Positions 16,351 to 24,227 of a DNA stretch of 59,459 nt are shown in pieces. Each line of letters begins with the position of its first letter. The first letter of the stretch is position 1. The notes beneath the pieces are model-generated. The model ran no database searches. It saw nothing but the letters and a program-made list of their open reading frames with translations, and had not been told where the DNA came from. A program made the translations under genes and the position numbers. This DNA comes from RGDT01 sp964630925 (GTDB taxonomy: Bacteria; Planctomycetota; Planctomycetia; Gemmatales; Gemmataceae), in NCBI GenBank assembly GCA_964630925.1, contig CAZVZK010000060.1, positions 1 through 59,459 on the forward strand, given 5' to 3'.

Positions 16351-16811
16351 CACTCTCTCGGTCCGTGGGCGAGCTGACGCCTCCTCGCACGGCCTCCCGG
16401 CGGTGAGCGAGTGAGAGGCGCGTATGCGGGGGCGCGGGGTCGGCGGCGAGGCGCTCGTCTGGGTGACCGTCGCCGCCCTCGATGAGCGCGGCCGTTGCGT
16501 CGGCTTGCGATGGCCCCTGCGCGGCCGCTCCCGTTACGTTTGGGCGGAGCAGGCCATGGAGGCTGAACGCGCCTTCGCCGTCACCCTCCTCGACGACGCC
16601 CCCGCTCCTCGGCCGGTATGGCCGCATCCTGCGCTGCGACCTCGCCGCGGCCCCGGCTTGCTCGGGCGCGGCCGGGTGGCGCTGCGGCCGGCCGCCGCCC
16701 GCCAGGCCGCCATCAGGCCCTGTTCGGGGGGCGAGCCGGCCGCCATCATCGAGAGATGGCCACCGGACGCCCCGTGCAAAGCGTCCTCAAGCCGGCCAAC
16801 GGCGAAACCCA
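16351..16811. other. Intergenic stretch without supported gene
   Basis: Nothing recognisable is encoded in these 461 bp. A forward frame beginning at 16424 has GC-rich third positions for about 55 codons (VTVAALDERGRCVGLRWPL is readable) and then loses this character, so it may be a random GC artefact or a broken small gene. No ribosome-binding site decides the matter. Confidence 0.4.
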
Positions 16812-17033
16812 TCATCCGTGATTGGCGTCGTTCCGGCCGCCGGGCTGATGGAAGGAGTGTTCGCCGGCGCCGACGTACCCGCCGATGCGCCTCTTGGGGT
16901 CCTGCTCCTGGGCGGGGGCGCCGCCGCCGGCGTGGGCGGCGTCCGGGATCTGCTCGCCGGACGCGACGGGCGGGCCGGCGGCAGGCTGGTTGTCCGGGGG
17001 GACCGGGTTGGTGTGTCGCTTCTTGTGCGCCAT
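16812..17033 (-). CDS. Small hydrophilic hypothetical protein
   Basis: A 73-residue frame starts at ATG 17033 behind a good ribosome-binding site (AGGAGG, 6 bp upstream). It reads MAHKKRHTNPVPPDNQPAAG and ends in a RRIGGYVGAGEHSFHQPGG stretch. It is proline- and glycine-rich, without membrane segments or recognisable domains, and is probably intrinsically disordered. It lies 79 bp downstream of the acyl-AMP ligase gene on the same strand and could be the last gene of that transcript, but its content does not link it to lipid synthesis. The call rests on the start region and on protein-like codon use. Confidence 0.55.
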   Translation of the reverse strand: MAHKKRHTNPVPPDNQPAAGPPVASGEQIPDAAHAGGGAPAQEQDPKRRIGGYVGAGEHSFHQPGGRNDANHG

Positions 17034-17112
17034 GATCGCCTCCTGTGAGGGTGGGCGAAGAGGTAGACGGTGCAACAGCCGTGCCGCCAGCGCGTCGGTG
17101 GCAGAGGCCCAC

Positions 17113-18681
17113 TCACACGGCCGCGAGGCGGCGGGCCAGCGCCGGGTAGTCGATCTTGGCGTTGTGCCTGTCGTCCACCGGCACGCGGTCCCACACACGC
17201 ACCTCGTCAATGTGTGCCCAGGCCAGCGTTCGGCGGATCGCCTCGGCGTCGCCGGGCCGCGTGGGGTCGTGCCACTCCAGCACGAGCACACGCCGGCCCG
17301 CGTGAGCCACGGCCGCCGCACGCCTCACGCACGGATCCTGGTACGCCGCCGCCTCGGCGGCGAAGGGGTACAGATGCCCCCGGGTGTCCTCGATCCGCCC
17401 GACGCAGCGGCCCAACAGCCATAGCCGACCCCGCGCGTCCAGGCGGCCCCCATCGCCGGTGCGGTGCCACACCTCGCCGTCCACGCGGAACTTCGTCTCG
17501 TGGTCGCCCACCCCACCGAGGTAGCCCTTCAGGACGTGCCCGCCCGCCACGACGATCTCGCCCGGCTCATCCACCCCGCAGCAGGAGGCGTCGAAGGCCG
17601 CCGGCGTGAACGGCCCGGCCGGCCGGCCCCACTGCTCGCGCATGATCCGCAGCGACACCTCCGGCACCGGTGGCCCGGCCAGCAGGCCGCCTCCGGACAG
17701 CATCGCCCGGCCGTCCTCGTCGCTGATCTCCTGATGCGACAGGTGCGCGATCGGCTCGGCCTCGGTGGAGCCGTACAGCGCGACCACCTCGGCGTTCGGC
17801 GCCACCCCCCGCATCTCACCCATCAGCCGGGGGAAGACGGGTGCGCCCCCGGCGAACAGCTTCCGAAGGCTGGGCATCGTGATGCGGTGGTCGGCGCAGT
17901 ACCGGGCGAGACGCTCGAAGAAGGCCGGCGAGGCCGCCGAGCTGGCCGCCCCGTGATCGAGGATCTGGCGGGCCACCGGCGCGGGGTCGATGTCGCCGGG
18001 GCGGCGCAGGTCGGCGTCGGGGATCAGGCTGGTGACGCGCGAGGCCAGGTTGGCGAGCAGGACGATCGGTAGCGTCGCCAGGTCGATGCCCCCCGGCGTC
18101 AGGGCCAGCGTGGCGGCGAGCGCCCGGTGTTGCGCGAGCAGGGCGCCGTGTGAGCGGACCACGCCCTTGGGCCGGCCCGTGCTGCCGCTGGTGAAGGTCA
18201 GCAGCGCCGGCGCGTCAACGGCCACTGGCGTGATCGTCGGGTGCGGGCGCATTCGCCCCGTGAGCGCCCACCGCGTCGCCCCCGGCACCGGGCAGCCGAT
18301 GGAGAACATGATCGGGATGCGGCTGAGTGCCGGGCAGAGGAGCCGCAGCAGGTGCGCCTTCGCGCTGGCGATCAGGCCGCGCGGCGGCCACAGGGCGCAG
18401 CAGCGTTCGACGTGCGTCATCCCCGCCGCCGGGTCGAGGGCCACGGCGACCATCCCGAGGCGGAAGACCGCCAGGAGGGCGACGTACAGCTCGGCACTCA
18501 TCGGCTGCAACACCAGCACCGCGTCGCCGGGGCGGAGGCCCTTGCGGAGGAGCAGCGTGGCCGCCTGGGCGCTGCGCCGCTCCAGGTCGGCGAACGTGGT
18601 GACGGCCCCGCCCGGCTCGATGATGGCCGGCGCGTCGGGGTGCGAGCGGGCGTGTTCACTCAGGAGAACGGTGAGGTTCAT
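17113..18681 (-). CDS. Acyl-AMP ligase, OleC/fatty-acid-CoA-ligase-like
   Basis: The 522-residue ANL-superfamily enzyme carries the P-loop (LLTFTSGSTGRPKGVV, about 161-176), the YGSTEAEP motif, WHRTGDGGRLDARGRLWLLG and the catalytic-lysine region VPVDDRHNAKIDY (Lys509). The C-terminal DxRHNAKI phrase resembles the OleC branch, whose members convert beta-hydroxy acids to beta-lactones; ordinary fatty-acyl-CoA ligase activity is equally possible. It is the last gene of the 14-gene run, and its ATG overlaps the GNAT stop (ATGA) immediately upstream. An acid-activating enzyme at this position fits a pathway that loads an acyl chain. Confidence 0.88.
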   Translation of the reverse strand: MNLTVLLSEHARSHPDAPAIIEPGGAVTTFADLERRSAQAATLLLRKGLRPGDAVLVLQPMSAELYVALLAVFRLGMVAVALDPAAGMTHVERCCALWPPRGLIASAKAHLLRLLCPALSRIPIMFSIGCPVPGATRWALTGRMRPHPTITPVAVDAPALLTFTSGSTGRPKGVVRSHGALLAQHRALAATLALTPGGIDLATLPIVLLANLASRVTSLIPDADLRRPGDIDPAPVARQILDHGAASSAASPAFFERLARYCADHRITMPSLRKLFAGGAPVFPRLMGEMRGVAPNAEVVALYGSTEAEPIAHLSHQEISDEDGRAMLSGGGLLAGPPVPEVSLRIMREQWGRPAGPFTPAAFDASCCGVDEPGEIVVAGGHVLKGYLGGVGDHETKFRVDGEVWHRTGDGGRLDARGRLWLLGRCVGRIEDTRGHLYPFAAEAAAYQDPCVRRAAAVAHAGRRVLVLEWHDPTRPGDAEAIRRTLAWAHIDEVRVWDRVPVDDRHNAKIDYPALARRLAAV

Positions 18682-19631
18682 GGGTCGCCACCCAGGGGGC
18701 GTGCGAAGAGAGTGTAGCGGCGGAAGACCCGCGCCGTGTGCCGGCTGATCCGCCCCGAGTGGTTGTGCTCGTGGAACAGCGCGTGGATCACCCGGCGGTA
18801 GCCGCACGCGCGGATGGCCGCGTGGACACGGGCCATCAGGTGCCCTCCCAGGCCGCGCCCGGCGTGGGCCGGGTGCGTCGCCATCGTCTTGACGATGGCC
18901 GTGTCGATCACGCCGCCACGCACCCTCTGGAGCAGGTCGGGCACGGCGAAGAGGAAGCCGACCAGCTCGCCCGCCTTCTCCGCCAGCAGCACCAGCTCGG
19001 GGCGGATGAGCCCACGCGCCGGCTCGTAGAGCGAGAGGAAGCCCGCCTCGGAGATGGGCGTGTAAAGGAGGTTCCCGGCGAAGCACGTCAGCGAGAGGCG
19101 GTGAAGAAGTCGCAGCTCCTCGGTGAAGCGTGCGAGGTCGATGTGGCGGACGGTGATGCCCGGGTCACGCAGGGGCGGCACATCGCCACCCAGGTCGTCG
19201 CACAACGCCGAGCAGTAGCGGGCGAACGGCGCGAACCCGGCGGCGAGGAAGTGCGCCGGCCAGTCGTCGGGGTTGTCGGGCTCCATGAAGAACGGCGGCT
19301 CCTCGCCGCGCTCGGTGATCAGCCGGTAACGCTCCCAGGTGTTGCCATCCATCGGCCCGACGGCCAGGGTGCAGCCTTCGGCCGCCAGCCGGGCACAGGC
19401 GGCGTTCAGGATCATCTCCCCCGCTTCCGATGAAGTGGCGTGGTAGTGCCCCACGACGCCGAGGCGCTGGCCGGGGTAGGGCGGCGTGTCGTGGAGCCAC
19501 AGGCCGCAGCGGGCGGCGTCGGAGAGTAGCATCACGTCGGGTCGCTGGCGGGCGAGCTGCCCGGCGGTCAGCGCGGAGCCGGGGAGGGCGAGGTACGGCG
19601 TCGGGTCGGTGACGGTGCGGATGTCGGCCAC
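18678..19631 (-). CDS. GNAT-family N-acyltransferase
   Basis: The 317-residue cytoplasmic protein has an N-terminal GNAT-like half (LGVVGHYHATSSEAGEMILN; VGPMDGNTWERYRLI) and a C-terminal GNAT core with the acyl-CoA pyrophosphate loop ATHPAHAGRGLGGHLM. Two diverged GNAT folds in one chain are likely. The substrate is unknown. The start is GTG 19631 with GGAGG 6 bp upstream, 14 bp from the preceding stop, and the stop overlaps the ligase ATG. Position inside the HMG-CoA reductase run suggests N- or O-acylation of a pathway intermediate or head group. Confidence 0.85.
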   Translation of the reverse strand: MADIRTVTDPTPYLALPGSALTAGQLARQRPDVMLLSDAARCGLWLHDTPPYPGQRLGVVGHYHATSSEAGEMILNAACARLAAEGCTLAVGPMDGNTWERYRLITERGEEPPFFMEPDNPDDWPAHFLAAGFAPFARYCSALCDDLGGDVPPLRDPGITVRHIDLARFTEELRLLHRLSLTCFAGNLLYTPISEAGFLSLYEPARGLIRPELVLLAEKAGELVGFLFAVPDLLQRVRGGVIDTAIVKTMATHPAHAGRGLGGHLMARVHAAIRACGYRRVIHALFHEHNHSGRISRHTARVFRRYTLFARPLGGDP

Positions 19632-19645
19632 GGGCACCTCCGGCG

Positions 19646-21010
19646 TCAGGCGAGGAGCGATTGGGCCAGGGCGGCGAGGCCGGAGGCCAGCGCCGCACAC
19701 AGGCACTGGCGTAGCCAGCGGGCGGGGTCCACCGGGCAGCTCTCCAGGCCGGGTTGCAGCAGGCAGAACACGCACGCCGCCAGGGCCACGGCGGGCAGGC
19801 CGAGACACGCCTCGACGCACGCCCTGTTGGCGCACATCAGCATCAGGACGTATGGCCCGAGGACCGCCAGCCACGCCATCCCGGCGCTGGCCGCGAGCGC
19901 GGCCCACACGGGCAGGGTGGGGCGGTCGTGGCGCGACTGCGCGAGGGCGACGATGCCGAGGTTGGCGGCGAAGGCGACGGCGAACGGGTACAGCCACCCC
20001 GGCATGCCGAAGGACAGCGCGAGGAAGAGCCAGATCAGACCCACCGACGCCGACGCGGCGACGGCGTGGACGGTGTGCGGGCACCCGGGGTCCACCGGGT
20101 TGCGGTGCGACAGCCACACATAACCGAGGTAGAGCATGAGCGGCGGCACGAGCCAGCGCCAGTCGCCCAGGGCCCAGCAGACGTAGCCGACCAGCACGGC
20201 CCCGGCGACGGCGCTGCCACGCATCGGCGTCAGCCACGACAGGGCGAAAACGCCCAGCGACAGCACGCCCATGACCGCGAGGCGGACGAGGAGGTCGGCG
20301 GCGGTCAGGTCCCAGTAGATGAGGAGCAGGACGTAGGCGAGCGGCGGGAGGATGAGGTTGTCGAGGCCGGACCAGGCGATGGCCTCGAACAGCGTCATCA
20401 TGAGGGCGAGGAGGACGGCGATGAGGAGGGTCTCGGCGCGTCCGCGGTCGGTCATGAGCAGCAGCGGGACGTGGACGCACAGGAAGGAGCAGAGGAAGAA
20501 GGCGAGCGAGCCCTCGTGGCTCTTGGTGCCGTCGGGCGTGTCGTAGCGGAGCTGGCCGTAGGCCACGCCGACGAGGGCGGCGAGGGCGTCGGAGAGGGTC
20601 AGGAGCAGGGCGGGGATGAGGTAGCCGAGCAGACGACGCGCCGGCGGCTCCTGCACGCCGTAGAGGTAGAAGCCCCACAGGAGGGCGATGCCGAGGGGGA
20701 AGTACACCTCGCCGAGCGACTGCCGCCCGACGCCGCCGACCACCTGCCCGACGCCGTCACGCAGGGGGGCGACGGCGCGCATGCTCAGCATGAGGAGGAT
20801 GCTGAGGCCGGCCAGGACGAGGACAGGCCAGGGGCTATCGAACAGCCAGGGGAAGGAGAGGGTGACGAGGCCCATGCCGACGTGCATGAGCTTGCGGAGC
20901 AGCTCGGGGTGCGGGGAGGCGACGCGGCGGTACACCGCCAGCCCGCCCAGGAGGCCGGCGAGGACGCCCAGGACGAACGCCATCCCCAGGAGCGGACGCA
21001 GCACGATCAC
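19646..21010 (-). CDS. CTP-dependent polyprenol/phytol kinase-like membrane protein
   Basis: The 454-residue protein is almost entirely membrane-embedded, with about a dozen helices. Its N-terminal half looks like the dolichol/phytol kinase and CDP-diglyceride synthetase superfamily: HPELLRKLMHVGMGLVTLSF, LSDALAALVGVAYGQ and DGTKSHEGSLAFFLCSF, the last being the nucleotide-binding region. The C-terminal half (LTPMRGSAVAGAVLVGYVCW onwards) resembles DUF92, a related family, so the protein looks like a fusion. It would phosphorylate an isoprenoid alcohol, or make a CDP-lipid, at the membrane. The start is GTG 21010 within a GTGA overlap with the preceding gene. Confidence 0.82.
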   Translation of the reverse strand: MIVLRPLLGMAFVLGVLAGLLGGLAVYRRVASPHPELLRKLMHVGMGLVTLSFPWLFDSPWPVLVLAGLSILLMLSMRAVAPLRDGVGQVVGGVGRQSLGEVYFPLGIALLWGFYLYGVQEPPARRLLGYLIPALLLTLSDALAALVGVAYGQLRYDTPDGTKSHEGSLAFFLCSFLCVHVPLLLMTDRGRAETLLIAVLLALMMTLFEAIAWSGLDNLILPPLAYVLLLIYWDLTAADLLVRLAVMGVLSLGVFALSWLTPMRGSAVAGAVLVGYVCWALGDWRWLVPPLMLYLGYVWLSHRNPVDPGCPHTVHAVAASASVGLIWLFLALSFGMPGWLYPFAVAFAANLGIVALAQSRHDRPTLPVWAALAASAGMAWLAVLGPYVLMLMCANRACVEACLGLPAVALAACVFCLLQPGLESCPVDPARWLRQCLCAALASGLAALAQSLLA

Positions 21011-21477
21011 CCCCCTCGGCCGGATGCCTCCCAGCGGGCGTATTGACGCTCGGCCTCCTCGATCACGGCCCGGCTCCAGCCGGCGTGCGACATCGACCAG
21101 GCGATGGACTCCTCCGGTTTGCCCTCGGCCTTCGACCGGCGGATGTACTCCGCCACCTTCTCCACCTTCTCCGACGAGACACCCCCGGCCCGCATGAACG
21201 CGGCGAACGCCTTCGCCTCGGGGGACTCCTCCTCGGCCGCGGCGGCGGGGCCACCCCTGTCGCCGATCGCCAGCAGGACCAGCAGGCCGATCAGCCACGA
21301 GAGCAGGAGGAAGGGGATGAGGGCAAGCCCCGCGGTGCAAACCACCATCATGCCCAGGAAACCGAAGAACCCGATGTTCCCGAACAGCCCGCCCTTGGGC
21401 CCTTCGGGGCCGATGATCACGAAGAGGACGCAGAGCAAGACCGCGGCCCCGATCCCCATCGCCTTGAGATGTCTCAT
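21007..21477 (-). CDS. Small two-helix membrane protein, AGW paralogue 1
   Basis: The 156-residue protein has two hydrophobic segments near the N-terminus (GIGAAVLLCVLFVIIG and GMMVVCTAGLALIPFLLLSW plus continuation). A linker follows, then a C-terminal helical motif YIRRSKAEGKPEESIAWSMS followed by HAGWSRAVIEEAERQY. The motif pattern G-x-P-E-x-x-I-(8)-AGW-(4)-IEEA recurs in the four genes upstream. Function is unknown; the motif could be a protein-contact module at the cytoplasmic face. It overlaps the polyprenol-kinase-like gene by 4 bp, which ties it to the operon. Confidence 0.8.
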   Translation of the reverse strand: MRHLKAMGIGAAVLLCVLFVIIGPEGPKGGLFGNIGFFGFLGMMVVCTAGLALIPFLLLSWLIGLLVLLAIGDRGGPAAAAEEESPEAKAFAAFMRAGGVSSEKVEKVAEYIRRSKAEGKPEESIAWSMSHAGWSRAVIEEAERQYARWEASGRGG

Positions 21478-21520
21478 GATACCCTCTACCCGCGCGTCGC
21501 GCGGGTGCGGACGGGCGCTT

Positions 21521-21946
21521 TCAACCCGCTCGGCCCGATGCCTCCCACCCGGCGTGGATGCGCTCCGCCTCCTCGACCACGTCCCGGCCCCAACCGGCCT
21601 CGCCGAGCGCCTCGCGGATCTTCCCTTCCGGCTTGCCCGACGCCTTCGCCCGGTAGACGTATTCGGCCGCGGACACCACCCCCGGTGACGAGGCCCCATA
21701 ATGGCGGAGGTATCTGTCGAACCGAACCGCCTCGCGCTGTTCTTTGCCCCCCGCGTCGGAGAGGCCGCGGTAGCCCGCGGTCATGATCAGCCCCCCGACG
21801 AGCCACGACGCCAGGAGGACCGGGATCGCGGCCGGCCCCCCTCCGCAGTAGACGATGGCATACGCGCCCGCCGCCCCGGCGACAACGCAGAGGAGGCCGA
21901 ACATCACGGCCAGGCCCGCCAGCATGCCCTTGATCTCGTTCCACAT
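21521..21946 (-). CDS. Small two-helix membrane protein, AGW paralogue 2
   Basis: The 141-residue protein has hydrophobic segments LAGLAVMFGLLCVVAGAAGA and AIPVLLASWLVGGLIMTAGY. The shared C-terminal motif reads YVYRAKASGKPEGKIREALG, then EAGWGRDVVEEAERIHAGWE. Its N-terminus (MWNEIKGMLAGLAVMFGLLC) is clearly related to that of paralogue 4 (VWNVIKCLAAGVAVLIGLLC), so these two are the closest pair. The last residues (GWEASGRAG) nearly repeat the end of paralogue 1 (RWEASGRGG). ATG 21946 lies 17 bp after the preceding stop. Confidence 0.8.
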   Translation of the reverse strand: MWNEIKGMLAGLAVMFGLLCVVAGAAGAYAIVYCGGGPAAIPVLLASWLVGGLIMTAGYRGLSDAGGKEQREAVRFDRYLRHYGASSPGVVSAAEYVYRAKASGKPEGKIREALGEAGWGRDVVEEAERIHAGWEASGRAG

Positions 21947-21963
21947 GCCCGTGTCCCCCCGTC

Positions 21964-22350
21964 TCAGCCCCGCGCCGCCCACCTCGCGCAGAGGCGTTCC
22001 GCCCCGTCGATCTCCTCGTCCACCCAGCCGGCGGAATGGAGCTGACGGCGGGTGGCGTCCTCCGGCCGGCCCCTGTCCCGCGCCTTGCGGATGTACCGCG
22101 CCAGGGCGCGGATACGCTCCGCCTCCCCCGCCGGCGGCCCCTCCCCCTCGAGCCCCTGGAGGGTGGAGAAGATCCACAGCAGGAGCATGCCCACGACGTA
22201 ACTCAGGAGGAGCAGCGGGACGAGCCCGAGGCCGCCGGTGCAGATCACCGCGAGGGCCACGGCGATGCTGGCCTGCCCGGGCCCGACGAGCAGGCAGGCG
22301 ACGCCGAACGAGACTCCGGCTCCGAGGAGGGTGGCAAGGACATGTTGCAT
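21964..22350 (-). CDS. Small two-helix membrane protein, AGW paralogue 3
   Basis: The 128-residue protein has two hydrophobic stretches (ATLLGAGVSFGVACLLVG; AVICTGGLGLVPLLLLSYVV and following). It ends with the motif YIRKARDRGRPEDATRRQLH followed by SAGWVDEEIDGAERLCARW. The spacing between the Gly-rich turn, the AGW and the acidic helix is the same as in its neighbours. It lies between paralogues 2 and 4 with 17- and 21-bp gaps. No catalytic motif is visible. Confidence 0.8.
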   Translation of the reverse strand: MQHVLATLLGAGVSFGVACLLVGPGQASIAVALAVICTGGLGLVPLLLLSYVVGMLLLWIFSTLQGLEGEGPPAGEAERIRALARYIRKARDRGRPEDATRRQLHSAGWVDEEIDGAERLCARWAARG

Positions 22351-22371
22351 CGTCGTCTCCGCTCGATCTGG

Positions 22372-22743
22372 TCAGCGCCGCATCGCTACCTGCACCATCC
22401 CCTCGGGCCACCCCGCCCTGACGGCGGCCCCCGTGATGACCTCGTCATCCCGTCCGCGTTCCCGCGCCTGCCGGACGTACCTTCTCAGAGCCAGCTCCTC
22501 GGGCGTGAGGTGTTCGAGCCCGGCCTCCTGTTTATCGTCCCCCCTGGGGCCAATGAGCCCCTTGGCGCCCCTGTTGATGATCAGTATCCCCACCAGCCAC
22601 GAGAACACGAGGAGCAGGAGGGCTGCCGGCACGTTCTGGGCGCAGACGATGATGGCCCCGGCGTAGAACGTCCCGGCGACAAGGCAGAGCAGGCCGATCA
22701 GGACGGCGACGCCGGCCGCGAGGCACTTGATGACATTCCACAC
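22372..22743 (-). CDS. Small two-helix membrane protein, AGW paralogue 4
   Basis: The 123-residue protein starts at a GTG (22743), chosen because the N-terminus then aligns with paralogue 2; a GGGGGGTGCGGGC stretch precedes it. Helices cover about residues 8-35 and 40-57 (ALLLLVFSWLVGILIINRGA). The C-terminal motif is YVRQARERGRDDEVITGAAV then RAGWPEGMVQVAMRR, the most diverged of the set because the acidic residues after AGW are lost. The preceding gene ends 14 bp upstream. Confidence 0.75.
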   Translation of the reverse strand: MWNVIKCLAAGVAVLIGLLCLVAGTFYAGAIIVCAQNVPAALLLLVFSWLVGILIINRGAKGLIGPRGDDKQEAGLEHLTPEELALRRYVRQARERGRDDEVITGAAVRAGWPEGMVQVAMRR

Positions 22744-22757
22744 GCCCGCACCCCCCT

Positions 22758-23144
22758 TCAAGCCATGAGCCCACGCACCGCCGCCTCGTCCCAACCGGCC
22801 CGGAGTGACGCCGCCAGGATCTCCTCCTCGCCGCGGCCCGCCGACCGCGCCCGGTAGATGAACTCGAGCAGCGCGGCCTGTTCCGCCGTCAGGGCGTCCG
22901 CCGGCGGCCCGGGCGGCACCTCGGGCGTCGGGGCCACGGCGGCCGGGCCGCGGGCGTCCTCCCACAGCTTCCGAACCGCCCGCCCGATGAGGAAGCACGC
23001 GAAGCCGAATGGGAGCAGCGCCAGCCCCGCCGTGCAGGCGAAGGCCATGAAGAGGAGCTGGAGCGTCCCCTGCACGCCGGCGACGAGGGCCCCGCAGGTG
23101 ATCGTCGCCGCCGCCCCCACCCCCACGTCCTTCGCCTCCTCCAT
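22758..23144 (-). CDS. Small two-helix membrane protein, AGW paralogue 5
   Basis: The 128-residue protein has two hydrophobic segments (GAAATITCGALVAGVQGTLQ is the first part; MAFACTAGLALLPFGFACFL the second). It has a proline-rich linker and the motif FIYRARSAGRGEEEILAASL then RAGWDEAAVRGLMA. A GTG at 23150 is an alternative start two codons upstream of ATG 23144. It follows the two-repeat membrane protein gene after 9 bp, so the whole block of small genes is in the same transcription unit. Confidence 0.75.
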   Translation of the reverse strand: MEEAKDVGVGAAATITCGALVAGVQGTLQLLFMAFACTAGLALLPFGFACFLIGRAVRKLWEDARGPAAVAPTPEVPPGPPADALTAEQAALLEFIYRARSAGRGEEEILAASLRAGWDEAAVRGLMA

Positions 23145-23153
23145 CGCCACACC

Positions 23154-24227
23154 TCACAGGCCGTTGTCGCCCACGATCTCCCAGTAGCGCACGAAGGTGA
23201 ACACCAGGGCCATGTACATCGGGATGGCGAAGACCACCTCGATGGGCACGCCCGTCAGCCACGTCTTGATGCCGCAGAAGTTCGCCCGCGCGCTGGGGCC
23301 GTAGACGCGGATGTCGTTGTGGATCAGCCACGACTCCAGCGGCAGGGCCAGGGCGAGGACGATGAACAGCGCCGCGACGAAGCGTATCGGCAATGGCCGG
23401 AACGCAAGGAAGCGCTGGACGATCACCGCCGTGGCGGCGATGAGCACGACCCAGCCCCCGGTCATCAAGACGCTCAGGTCGCGGTAAAAGTACGACCACG
23501 CGGGCAGGCCCTTGTTCTCGACGATAGGCTCAATCAGCAGCTCGAACATCACCACCGCCAGCAGCGTCAGCCCCAGGGCCCGCAGCCAGCGGGTGCGGAT
23601 CACCGGCACCAGGGCCTCGTCGTCGATCACGAACGACCAGTAGCGGTAGAACGCCAGCACCAGGGCGGTGAACACCGGGACGTAGTACAGCGCCTCGACG
23701 GGCGCGAGGCCGATCCTGTACCCGCTGAAGACGTCCTTCACCTCGGGGGCGTAGTGGCGGATCTCCAGCCACAGCACCACGTTCTCGGCCAGCAGCACGA
23801 GCGGCAGGAGCAGCGCCAGGGTGGCCAGATACCGGGGCAGCTCGCCGCGCTTCGGCATCAGCGAGTCCACGAGGTGCCACGCCCCCATGATGAGGGCCGT
23901 CCACCCGAGGTTCAGCACCCAGCTGACGTCGTGGTAGAAGTAGCCGTAGTGGCCGAGCTTCTCGTTGCGCCACATGGGGGCGGTGAACATCTCGAAGAGG
24001 AGTACGCCGGCGGACGCGGCGATGAACTTCCACCCGAAGTGCTTGACGTGGCGTGCCATCACGGCGAAGGCCAGGCCGGCGGCGATCAGGACGACGGCGA
24101 TGAAGCCCTGCGATCCGGGGGTGGAGGCGCGGCGGGCCAGCTCGGCGGCGGCCGCCGTGGGGTCGCCGTCCGTGCGGACGAGGTTGCCGCAGGAGGCGAA
24201 CAGCGTCGGGAAGGCGAAGGCGTTCAT
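23154..24227 (-). CDS. Polytopic membrane protein with internal repeat
   Basis: This 357-residue, about ten-helix membrane protein belongs to no family I recognise with certainty. Two halves echo each other: GHYGYFYHDVSWVLNLGWTA in the first and WSYFYRDLSVLMTGGWVVLI in the second, both following an Asn/Glu-rich loop (MWRNEKL; PIVENKGLP). The C-terminal segment GIKTWLTGVPIEVVFAIPMY distantly recalls carotenoid-biosynthesis (DUF422/CruF-type) membrane proteins, an enzyme class acting on isoprenoid chains. ATG 24227 overlaps the radical SAM stop by 4 bp, indicating coupled translation and a shared pathway. Confidence 0.75.
   Translation of the reverse strand: MNAFAFPTLFASCGNLVRTDGDPTAAAAELARRASTPGSQGFIAVVLIAAGLAFAVMARHVKHFGWKFIAASAGVLLFEMFTAPMWRNEKLGHYGYFYHDVSWVLNLGWTALIMGAWHLVDSLMPKRGELPRYLATLALLLPLVLLAENVVLWLEIRHYAPEVKDVFSGYRIGLAPVEALYYVPVFTALVLAFYRYWSFVIDDEALVPVIRTRWLRALGLTLLAVVMFELLIEPIVENKGLPAWSYFYRDLSVLMTGGWVVLIAATAVIVQRFLAFRPLPIRFVAALFIVLALALPLESWLIHNDIRVYGPSARANFCGIKTWLTGVPIEVVFAIPMYMALVFTFVRYWEIVGDNGL

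Noticed and set aside
16424..17035. A possible plus-strand gene of about 200 codons
   Set aside because: Only the first 55 codons show coding bias, no family is recognised, and it runs into the antisense of the 73-residue gene.
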